64,000 bases of DNA from Macrothele yani (lineage: Eukaryota; Arthropoda; Arachnida; Araneae; Macrothelidae), in contig CM077025.1 in the NCBI GenBank assembly GCA_039090855.1, positions 100,978,489 to 101,042,488 on the forward strand, in the 5' to 3' direction. Below, one piece after another: positions 24,001 to 36,700 of the stretch (position 1 is its first letter; every line of letters starts with the position of its first letter). A program made the translations under genes and the position numbers. Below the pieces are notes generated by a model, which was given only the letters and a program-made list of their open reading frames with translations, ran no database searches and was not told the origin of the DNA.

Positions 24001-27000
24001 AGTGAAATAGAAGTACTTCATAAGTCAATGTGCTTTCTTTAAATTGCTTTTCAGTTACAGTAACCATTGTGAGTTTTTATTTTCCTCATTTGAGTTAAAT
24101 GACTTACTTCAATAATAAACATATGTACAGCATTTTGATCCTATTTAATCAGTGTGCATCACATGCAACAAGAAATGCACAAGAATGTAAATTGCACATC
24201 ATGCTTAGTGAGAATATACTACACCATATAAATGATACTGCATTCAGGAAACGGTGCATAGTACTCACATTGAACTGATAGCATGCAATTTCTACCTCAG
24301 AATTATGTACTAAGAAACATTATTTGTGTAAATTAAATGAACCAAACACACAAGAAATATTACTATCCTTTCAAAGAATTATTTTACTATATTTTAAGTC
24401 TGGCCGATTATTGATAACATTGCCTTGACATCATGGATATTTACAAGTGAATATGGACTACTCATGTAGGTAGAAGCAAAACAGTATACACACAAGGAAC
24501 ATACCTTCAACATAAAGCTCTAACTGGCAAAACGCAGCTGCCCTACGAGCATGACATTTACAGTATGAAGCAGAGTTAGAATTTGTAGGTGGTCCCATTA
24601 GCTCTAAAGCCTGCAATAAAATAACAATCAATAGGGAAAAGAATTAAAAAACTGTTTTTTTTATGATTATCCCATATTTATAAAATACCAACAGAGGAAA
24701 AAAAGAAAAACAAAGAGGATCTTGGTCTAAATTAAAATTTAATTAAACACACAAAATTTAGGAGCCAAATCCATGAGAAGAGGCTACATTGCAAAAGATG
24801 CAGTAAATATCCTCAGATAGAGGCAAACTGCAACATTTTCACTGTAAACTTTATCAGAAAATACAGTAGAACCTGCTTATAACAAGGAGCTTGGAACTAA
24901 TTGAAATCCTCACTAAATCCGCTCGCTTTGGGGTGAGAAATATCACCATGTAAAAATATGCATACATGATAATATGCATATACACCATAGCAAGAATAAT
25001 TGGCAGTGAAACACGTAACACACAAAACATTAGAATAATTCTTGATGTGCACCTTTGATAAATACAAATTAGCTGCTTTAAAAGTGTACATCCACAGAGC
25101 TAACCTTATTTGCAACAGCCCTTCTGCTCTTCAAAATGAATATCAGAACATCATCAACATTGGCATATCACATGGCTTTCCACCCCTCTTAGTACATAGG
25201 CTAATTGAGAAATTTGAATCACAGAATAGATCTACCAGTTTACTGCCTGAACTTTCCACCACTCATCAGTTTGTGGGAACTTTGCCCTTTAGCCTGGCCT
25301 TCACTCACAAAGTTTGCTCCATTTTCAAGTCTTTTGGCTACAGGATTTCTGTTAAACCACCTCCACATCTTCTTAACCTTATCCTTAAAGACAGATAACC
25401 CAATAAAGCCCTAGAGTTACAAGGTCTACTCTATCCCTGTCAACACTTCCATAGGCATTACCCACTATATTGGTAGTACTTACTGAAGCATAAACCGGCG
25501 ACTGGTGGAACATATCGCTGATATTAAGAAAGGCAACCCTTCCACCTCCCCTTTCAATTTTAACCATCAACGATACGTCCGCGATTCCCGATTGGCAAAA
25601 TGTTAAACACATCGCTCCGTTCAGCAATCGGAAAGCCCTCAGGTACCGCGAAAGCATTGAAATCTTCCTTAGTCCTAACACCTGTAATACAGACGCACTT
25701 TTTAACATACCTTTCATTTGCAAAGCTATTTTGAAATCTGGCTACAACTGATGCTAATACCACGTGTTTCGTTCCGTGGCTGATGAAGGTAAGAAGTCGC
25801 TACTGAAACGTCCCACCATTTGTAATTTTTACTCACCTTAAGTGTGATATGTTGACATCAAAAATTATTCTAATGCATATACATTTACATTATACTGTAT
25901 ATCTGTAATGATAGTTCTTGAAAGATTTAATTAGTTAACTACAGTAGTACAAATTAAAATAAAATAAGAACTTACATGAATACATAGTAGGAGCAAATCT
26001 TGAATACAGATCACATGGAAGTCTTTATTAAAAAAGATACTCCCAAAGCATAACCCATTGGAGTGGGTGGCAGAGAGGGTCTCATGAACACTTTACTTGT
26101 TGAGCGTTTGATGTACTGCCTCCCCATTTTTTATCAACATTCTACCACTGGGATACCAAAATTCCCCTCCACTGTTATAATTTAATCCTATATGCCACTA
26201 TTTCTATTCCTCCATTCCAGGACTATGCACAACAGATTTTCTTTGCCTTGTTAAATGTGGAATTTCATAATTTTTTTTTCTTTGCTTGTTAAAAGTGATC
26301 ATCTTAGTTTTTCTCTTCCTCATTAAATCAGGGATTTCATTAAATTTTGTTTGTTAAAAATCATCAAATTAGCTTTGAGTGAGCATTTTATCAGACAAAT
26401 GTTCCCATTTTGCTTGCTAAATCTGGGGTTTTGCTAAATAGCAGATTGTTATAAGTGGTTCTACTGTAATTACAAATAAAAAGCTATTTATAACATCTAA
26501 AAATCTGAATTGCATAGTTAAAAATAGTCTGAAACAAAGAACAGCTGGAATTAGTGGTTCAGAAAAATAATATCTTATTTTGACAAACAAGAAGAGAATA
26601 AAAACTATAACTTCTGATGTGTAGTGAGCATAGTTCATGGGAAGTAATGAGTGGAAATCAATGACAATGGGCAAGGTAAACAAATCACATAATTTTGATA
26701 ACATTCCATATTGTATGCAGTTACATTAAAAACAATGAAAGATATCACTCAAATAAAACATTTCTCAGCAGTTCTTTTGACTTTACATTATTCTTCATTA
26801 TTCACTTCTCACCTGTGTACCTGTATGGCATTCAGGAACATTTAGAGTATAGATCAGAGGTTTCCAATCTGTGCGTCGAGATGCCCCAGGGCATTACTGG
26901 TCTTGGTCCGGGGCATCACGACTATAAGGAAAAACTAAAACTTTCCCTCCACAAACATATGAACACAAGTGGGTTACAGACCCATTTACAGCAGATTCGC

Positions 27001-27748
27001 CATCACCTACTGCTGAGCAGGAACAGTTAATAGACATTTCTTCAGACTCCCACACTGAAAATGACATTCTCTTCCGGAACTCTACCACAGTTTTGGAACA
27101 ATGTAGTGACGGAGTACCCAGAATTGAGTAAGAAAGCTGTGAGAGTAATTCTCCCTTTTGCCACATCCTACCTTTGTGAGGCAGGATTTTCAGCTCCGTC
27201 GGTGATAAAACCGCAATATAGAAGCAAAGTTAACGTTGAGAAGATCTGTGTAGTTGTATCGAACATTGTCCCCAGATTGGATGTTTTGTGTGACGAGAAA
27301 CAAGCGCCCCCATCCCATTAAGACACAAATACCTCTGTTAGGTCGTTTCTAAAATTTCTGTAAAAATGTGAAAGCCAAATGAAAAGCACTACCATTGCGA
27401 AAATATGCCTATCTCATCAATTTCTTCTTATTCAGTTCTGTAATTTTACTCTAATTTTGTATTTTTACATTAAAAAGAATACAAGCCAGTAATGTAAATG
27501 ATTATTTCCTTTTAAAATAATACCAAACTCGAATTTTAGCAATTTTTATTTAATTTTGGGTACACGGACATGACACAAAAAATTTGACATGTGAAGAGTG
27601 GCATGGTCTCAAAAAGTTTGGGAACCCCTAGTATAGATATTTATAAAGCAATGCCTTAAGTCACACATGTTTGCAAAGCCCTGTGAAAAAGGGAAAAAGA
27701 CCATGTGACTTGATTCTTCTACACACTGGGGCTGGATGGCTTTCCAGC

Positions 27749-27781
<33 letters not shown>

Positions 27782-30700
27782 TATTATTATTATAATAATA
27801 CCCTACCGAGGGTGCCACCTTGTCGCGGTGGCGGGGCTTGTGTGTCCCGATGAGGTTGAGAGCTATGCTGGCCTTTGTCCATTTGAGCTAAACCAGCTTT
27901 GTCCATAAACCAGCTCATGTGCATAGCTACCAGAAGGGCCACCCAAGCCAGACAGGTCTTGACTGAGGAGCCAGACTAAGAGTACCCAACAACCATCAAT
28001 CATGATGAGACGAAAGAAAACGAATTCCATACCGGATCGGTCGTCGCCCGGGTCAACAAGGACCGCGTCAGGTGCTTTGGTTCCTGGACACCTGTCGACA
28101 AATGGGCTTCAGGGCTCAGCAGATCCTGTTGAGGAACCAGGACAGGCTGCTGCAATGCTACTGGAACAAAAGAAATGGAAAACTTGGACAGTTGCTGAAA
28201 ATCGAGAAATCATGAAATGCTTTTACCAGGCAAATCCATCAGCCCGCAGTTTTCAAAAAAGAATGATGCAAATTTGGAAAGGAAAACATCCAGACAGTGG
28301 AATAACAGAACAAAGAATAACGAATCAAAGAAGTTTATCATCAGGAACAAGGTATTTGCAGAACTGAAATTGCAAAGGATGGAGAAATTGGCAAAAGAAG
28401 GACCAACACAAAATAAGGACCACGTCGTGGAAAACTTTGTGCTGGTAAATCCTGAAGATCAAGTAGCAGAAAATATTTTACCTGAAGAACAATCTGTGAA
28501 ACAACATGACAACCATGAATTGACACAACAGCAAAATCTCCTGAAAGAGAAAATTTTAATCCATATGATGCAAGGTGAGGAACGACAAAGACTTCCTGTA
28601 ATTCGCCAAATATGAAGCAAACAAGTAAAACATTTGTTAAAAACTGCAAATGATGTCGTGGACAAAATTCCAACTCATACTTTAAAGGAAACAAACCAGC
28701 TCATGTACAGCACAGCTGCCATAGTTACCATGGAACTTGGTTACAAGATGCCAGGCACTCCTAAGTGGAAAATTCGGCTAGAAAATAAAATAAATAAACT
28801 CCGTAGTGACATTAGTAACTTAAAATGCCTGAAAGATGGGAAGCTTAAAAGTAGAAAAATAAAAGATGGACACTGCAAAAAATACGACCTGGAAAGAAAA
28901 AGAATTGTTGAAATTATAGAAGAATTAAAACAACAAGTAACAGCTACTGCAAAGAAAATTGAAAGATATGACGGACGCGTAAAACAGTACAAAGAAAATG
29001 CGCAATTTCGGAATCAGCAACAAGTATTTTATAAATCATTGAGACAAAAGGCAATCCAAATAAACATCAGCCCATGCAAGAAAGATGCCTTGACATTTTG
29101 GAAAGGAATTTGGGAAAGCCCAGTTGAACATAATAAAAATGCCTTGTGGATCAACGATGTTCGTAAAGATTTGAAAGGAATACACATGGATAATCTGATG
29201 ATAACAACTGATATGATTACACGGCAAGCAAAGAATGTGAAAGCCTGGAGTGCTCCTGGGCCAGATGATAGAGTTGATAATGGTGAGCCCATTGGGCCTC
29301 CTGAATTTTGCTTGAAAATTTTGTTCTTGTATGTAAAAATATTATTTTCATATAAATAGACTAAAACTTTTTTGAATTCAAACTTTTTGAATTCGCTGTC
29401 CAGGAGTGTCTTGAGAGCGAGGATATTCAACGCCTCGTATGGCCAGCACGTTCTCCAGATCTGAATCCCATTGAAAATGTGTGGGATGCTTTGGGGAGGA
29501 GTCTTGCTGGTCGCCAATGCCCTCCAATAAACAAGGACACCCTCATCCGTGCACTGACAGAGGAATGGGATAAATTACCCCAACAGCTGCTTGATAATGT
29601 TGTGCAAAGCATGACACGACGTGTGGAATCTTGCATCGCCCTCCATGGTGGCCATATCCCGTATTGACAACTTACGCCGGAACGCCTGCGGACGGTAACT
29701 GCATTTTTTTCACGTTTACGTATTCTGCACAAAATGGCCTGTTTGTCCCTTGAACACGTTCCAAAGCCTTCTGGATTTCAGAGCACAATAAATTGTCTTT
29801 CTTGTAATGTCCTGGCATTCTGACATTATTTTATTTCACTTGGCATCCAACCACACTTACTTTTTATGCGCTATATAGCCGTTTATGATACGTCCTTAGC
29901 AATTGTCCAGCAGTGTAGTTAAACGATGAGATACTGGGTCATGCTGTAACAAAATATCCAGAAATGGGAGGGAGCAAGAATTCTCAACCTCAACTGTAAA
30001 ATTGACAGATGAAAACTGAGCTGACATAAGTTCGAAAAAAGCCATAAGTTCATCGAGAGAATAAGTCCAAAAAATAAGAATATAATCAATGTATCTTAAA
30101 TATAATGCGGGATGCAAGACACATTGACTAAACACACGCTCTTCCAAAGATTGCAAGGCAATTTCCCCCAAAACTCCAGACAGGGGCGAACCCATAGGCG
30201 TACCCTGCAATTGTTGGTAAATAACGCCATTGAATTTGAAATAAGAACATTGGTGAATAAATTTCAAAACCTGCACAACGGCTAAGGCTTCCACGGGTTG
30301 GCATAATCCAAACAAAAGGAGCCTGGAGTCAATAATATCAATAACATCGGGAACAGGAGCACTGGGGAACAAAGAAGTTACATCAAGAGATGCCATAATA
30401 ATAACCATTACCTCCAGAGTTAAAAGCATGAATTTGATCTAAGTCCTGCTTTGAACTTCTAATAGAAAATTGTGAGTCGTAAATCAACGGAGCCAAAAAA
30501 TTTGCCAAAGCCCTTTCTAGAGTACGACAAGGGTTAGAAGAACTGGACACCAAAGGTCTAATAGGATGTCCCGGTTTATGCAGCTTAACCCTACCAAATA
30601 AATCAGGCACATGGGGGCCGGTGGGTGCATAGAACGAACAATGGAAATTGGCAAGGCAGAATGGTTTTTTAACTTGCCCATTGCCGCCACTGTAGCTTCA

Positions 30701-33700
30701 CAGGGGTCAAACCTCATAATTTTATGAGAAATTTGATTTATTGCCTCTTCCATTTTTTCAACGTATGCAGTTTTGTCATAAATGACAATTTGTTGCGACT
30801 TATCAGCCAAAATGAGAGATAAGTCCTGTTGCTCTGTCAGTTGCTTTAGTTGTCTGATTTCCTCCTGGTAGTGGTGTTCCTCCGGTTGGAACCTTCTTGA
30901 CATGTGGTGTTGAAGAGCTTTTGAAATTCCATATCTTGCAATGTCCTGTTGTTCCTCTGGCAGAGCTCCAATAACCTTCTCAGCTTGTGGAACGAATGAA
31001 TAATAGTTAACTCTATTATAGTAGGGTAGGCAAATTTGCTACCTCTGTTCAAAGCAGATTTTTGTACTGAAGACAATACATATGTGCTAAAATTAATATA
31101 TGAGGAGGGTGCAGCTGTATATTCGAACCTCCCAGTTTTTGACTGTTGAGGATAGTTAGATTCAGATTCCAAAGCATTAAAACCAAACATCGAAGTTTGT
31201 GGATATGTCGTAACTGCACAGTATTAATTTCAGCCTGTAAGGTTACTGTCAAGACAACCATAGTCCTATCCAACTGAATGGAATGAATGCTGTGAGACAT
31301 ACGTAAGTACAATAATATGGTTGTTATTCTGAGTAACATTTAGCAGGCAAAAGGGATCCATGGAACTTCAATTGAAGATATGACCATTGCTTCCAGGAAG
31401 AGTGTTCACTGTTCTGCTTTTTATTATCTTGGCAACACATCAATTGCTTTTCTTTTGCCATTGGTGAGGAAACTCTGTCACAATACAAAATAAACACAGA
31501 CACAATGCAACTAAACACAACTTCAAACACAAACTGTCCAAAGCAAATCAAAGAGGCAGTTGGTAGTGCACAAAGATTATTACAATATTTTAGATTTCAG
31601 AACAAAAATTCCTATGATATTTCAAAGAATATTTAAAAATTTTCATGGTATTTTAGAATTTTTATTTATTTAGTCAAGAATCTCTTTGTAGAACTGAACC
31701 CCTGATAGAATGTCCTAACAAACCTAACCAGGGTACCAATCCTTCTATCATTTCAAGAACCCTAATTGGGTTTGACAAATGGTAGAAGGGAATGTTAAAA
31801 ATGATTTCACACAGGAGAGAAAAAGAAAAAGATAATAAAAAAGATAAAAGGCACAGAAGTTAGAGACACAATCAATTCATCACCCAAACATTTTGAAATA
31901 TGGTCGTTTGGAGGCTGACAAAAATTCACATCAAATACTTGAACTTTCTGTCATACGATACATAAAGAAATTTTAAAACAAATTCTACACTTGTGTTCTA
32001 CAGAGATAATCTTCAAGACATTATGTGAGGACTATGCCAAATTCTTAACCAAATATTAAACTAAAGTGCAGTTACTTACCTTTGAGGAATCTTCAACAGC
32101 CTTGTGCAAATTATGCAGCTTCAGATGACAAGCAGCTCGATTAGCAAATAAGCTGAAATTAATAAATTACTTCATTATATTCTGGAGTTAAAAAATCACT
32201 AATGAAGGATTCTAAATTAAAAATGCCTATTTGAAGATGTTGAAAAGTAAGCAATGAAGGTCTGATGAAAAAGCGGCATGCACTTTGAAAATTTGTCCAA
32301 ATTTAATTTAAAAAAAAACTCTTGAAAAAACATATTAAATCTTTGTATAACCATTAAAGTTAAGGAATCCACCTTTGTAAAAAGCTATTTTATAAAAGTT
32401 TAAAAAAAGAATACTTCACAGCTGCTATCACCATTAATAATTCATGAAAAAATCCCAAGATTAACAGCTCTGTTGTTTATGTTCCTAAACCTCTTTTAAG
32501 TACCACAGTATATCACATCTAAACATCTGTAGAATTAAAAACATTATTCATACTCCTTTTTTTCATAATACATCATGTCAGGGTACTTGAAAAATTACAT
32601 TTCCAATAGATTTAAGTTTTAATGTCTTTATTGGATTCACTGTGTAGTTAAAAATTGTGTTTTAAAAATATTTATTTAAAAACTTTAGAGGTTTTAAAAT
32701 ATACACACACACTACATAGACAAAAGTATTCAAACACTTAGGTCGAACAAAAACAAGAGCATTTATTAGCCAAAATCAGTTCATAATCGACCCACCTTTG
32801 GTTGTTATGACTACAGTGATCCTCCTAGGCAGGCTTTCTGTGAAATACCAGTAGGTCTGTACTGGAGTTTTCCTCTGCAAATCATCTGCCAGAGCTGCTG
32901 TACAGGAAAGTCTCATTGACCAAGCTTCGATTCAGAGTTCCTGCTCATCCTACAGATACTCTATAGGAATTAGGTCAAGACTTTGATCTGGGCAATCCAA
33001 CACATGCCTTCCCTGCTTCTCAACCAGGCCTGGAAAGACCTTGCAGTGTGGCAAATGCTTAATCTTGCACAAATGGAGGGATCTGTGCTGAAGTGCTACC
33101 ACAGCACTAGGTAGTGTGGAATTATTCAAAATGTTTTTGTACCTGCTGGTGGTTAGCCTGGAGGGCACCATAACCAAAGGACCAAGTCCTTTCTATCAGA
33201 TATCAGAAATAGCCCCACAGCAACACAGCTCCCTCTCCTAACTTATCTGTAGGCACAATGCAGTCTGTCTGACAGAGTTCCCCAAGCAAACACCACGGCT
33301 AAAAACATTCATTGGAACAAAGTGTGATTAGCGTGATTCACTACTCCACATGATCCTCTTCCACTCTTCTGTTGTCCACGAATGACAAGCGCAGTACCAC
33401 TGCAGTTATCATCTAGCATTCCTTGGAGTGATATAAAACTTGTGCATAGCTGACCAAGCGTGGTAACCATGGGCACGCTATTACTGACAAACTGTTTCAG
33501 AGCACATAGCTGTTCCAGTAGCTTACGCAACGTTACCAGTCTGTGGTGGAGGAAGTGCATGCATTCTTCACATTCCTCACTAAACTTCATTTGGCACAAA
33601 CACTCAGTTTGAGGGGCCTTCCAGAGTGTGGCATCATTGTAGTGGCACCATCTGCTTTACATTGATGAAGAAAGTCAATGACACTGAATTTTGGAAAACC

Positions 33701-36700
33701 CAGAAGAGCAGCAATGCTAAGCACTGACTGCTTACTCAGGTGGCATCCAACAACCATACCTCTTTCAAAATTCATCAGTTCAGCTCAGTGTAGCATAGTC
33801 AATTCCAATGCAATCTGACAGATGTGTCAACACTCCCTTTTATAAACAGCATCCAACACACTCCACGTGTGCACGTCTTGTTCTGCAAATACACGTTTAT
33901 ATGCAAATGTGTAGGTGACAAAATACTTTTGTCTCTGTGCACACACATGCACAGACACATGTCACTAAGCTGTTCTCTGATATTCAGAGGTCAGCTCCTC
34001 AAAGAAAGACAATCAGCCAAGATAAATATTTAATTGATGGAACTAGAATTTATTTACTGTTACCACATCAAATGTCTCCATTTACAGCAATCTTAGCAAA
34101 CTGACTGCTCAGGCTTCACTGATATCCATCACATGACAAACACAAACCATTTCGTGCTTCATACTCATAATCTTTTCTCATGCAGACATTCCTGAATCTG
34201 GTTCTCCCATGATTTCCTTGTCCTTCTTCTACCTTTCTTTCCTACCACTTGGGCTGAAAACATGCTCTTAGTATCTCATCACTCATTCTTTCAACATGGT
34301 GAAAACACCAAAGAATATTAGTCTCCACTTTGCTAACAACATTTTGCCTCACATACACAACTGCAACACATCTTCATTCCTCACATAATCAGAGCATGTC
34401 TTGCCACAAACCCCGTAAATAACCATCGCTCCAGCACACAAATGACTCCTGTCTCTTCTGTAGTACCCAAGTTTCACTGCCATACATCAGAGTAAGAACA
34501 ATTACACTTTCACATACAGCCATTCCAGACTTTCTTGAGAACCCATCATTCCTATGAAATACTCCTCCTAAAGCAGCTATGACGTTCAATGAAAAATTCA
34601 CTCACCTACTAATTTTGCCATCTAATTTGTTCTCCCTGTCAAACATGCTTCACAAACATACAAACTCGTTCACCTGGTCGATCTCTGCACCATTTAGACT
34701 TATCTTGCATTCAGTATTAACACTTCTTCACTCCAGAACAACAACTCTGGCTTTTCTCCTTATTTACACTCAGTTTGAATTTCATGCAAACTTCGTACAT
34801 CCGGGACAACATACTCTGCAACTAACTTTTGCTCTCTGCCAACAGAACTGTGTCATCAGCTACAGAAATTTGCACACACTGATATTACCAAGACATAATA
34901 CATGAACACATCCATTTTGGAACCATGCATGCACACATCCTTAAATATACTAAACAGCCATGGTGGCGTCACACAACATTGCCTGACTCTTGCACTAATA
35001 GAAAACCATACAACACATTAAGTGATATTCGATACAACACCATTCGCTCGTACACATGCCCTACTGCCAGTATACATGGTTTTCACACTATTAAGTCGAT
35101 TTCCAGTAATACCACATTTATCCAGAACCTTCTTAGAAGAATCCTATTTATTCAGTCATAATCTTTCTCTAAATCTATGAAGACAGCAAAGATTTTCTTA
35201 CCAACATTACAGTTATAAACTGATATCTTAAAATTATAATTACCCATGTAAAGAATTCCAAAAGAAATATTAAAAACCATATTCATTTGAAATGTTAATT
35301 TAAAGTTGCTTGATGCAGCGTATCACAAGAAAAAAATGTTTTTAATTTTCTAACTATTTAGAAGTTTTTATTTCCCAAGTACATAGTAATTCAGGACAAT
35401 ATAACTTTCAAATTTCTAAGTTCCCACATGAATGAAAACTAAAGATTTGCTTTTTGTAGCTAAAAATAAAGATATACTTCCATCGCAGAAACCAAATCAA
35501 TTGTGAAAACAACAGCAAATAAGACAGTGTACACACTAAAAATATCAAATATAATACTGCAGCAACTAACATTTTGGGGAACTAAATTTTTTATATGTAA
35601 TAATGTTAACCGTTGTAAGACATCAAAATTACAGAGTTATGCAGCAGATGATAGAATACCATTTTTTCTCTTCTTCAATATAATTAAAACTGCAATGTGC
35701 ATTGTTCAACATATTAACACATGCCACAAAAATGCAAAAACACACTTAGTGAACCAGCTGTAAAGATTTGATTTAAATATAAATATGAAGCAGAGAACAG
35801 ACTCAAGCTGAAGATACTCATGATCCACAATATAGGTTCTGCTGTTCACTACAGTCATTTGATGCATCTGTAGGAATACCAAAAGCATTAGCATTTGAGC
35901 TTCCTCATCATAAAATATTGTTTCCAAGTGAAAACTTCATGTCATGTACACTACAAAACTCACATGAACTTTATGGAAAATTAATGTGGAATCGGCTCGG
36001 CAAAGTTGCTCGGGTTCCATTCTATCTGTAGATGTTGTGTACTAGAGAATTCCTATCAAGTGCCAAAAGGATAAAGGGAAAGCTCATTTGTTTTAGAGTT
36101 ATATGGTTAAGCTCATTGCCTGGTGAAATATGATAACATTTCTCTAGAATACTTTGATGACAAATATCAGTGATTGGTTTTTCTATGAAATACCCAGTTT
36201 TGTTCTCAATACACCTTCAACTATGAGCATAACATCTAACACTGTTCTACAGTCAGCCCACCAATCAAGATGTTGGAATTTGATATTGCTGTTAGAAAAT
36301 CTTAATGATTTATCAATTAATTAATTGCTAAACAAAATATGTCTCATTGAACGACTGGTTGGATTACTGCAGGTACAATATTGTGCTTAAGTGAAAAGAA
36401 GGAACTTTAGTTCTACATGAAGCGAGAGTGTATGTCTCAGTCGCAATCTGGGGAACTGGGGAGGGCTGGGGGAGTCTGGTGCCTGAAAGGTTTACCGTTG
36501 TCAGCGGCATGTCTGAATGACATGCACAGTAAAAAATTAATGTCTGAATGGCATGTGCAATAAAAATTAATGTCTGAATAACATGTGCAATAATAATATT
36601 TTGCCTGCTAAAATCAGTTCCCAAGGCCACAATTATGATAAGAAAAATAGTCTGGAACTTATTCATTATGTTTTAATTTCCTATCTGGAGTGCTACATAA

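Larger units (their letters stand above)
24864..26466. mobile_element. pogo/Tigger-like element, non-autonomous, TA flanked
   Basis: Inverted ends cagtagaacctgcttataac and, from the right, cagtagaaccacttataac, each next to TA. The interior keeps no pogo transposase; it contains a Penelope-like insertion and T-rich sequence with repeated ttgttaaa-type phrases. Confidence 0.7.

Noticed and set aside
27671..27853. Poly-Asn open frame
   Set aside because: Translation of the AAT microsatellite.
29029..29517. 162-codon minus-strand open frame
   Set aside because: A chance frame crossing the Dong-like element, a Penelope scrap and a Tc1; only the short Penelope RT part (29269-29395) is meaningful.
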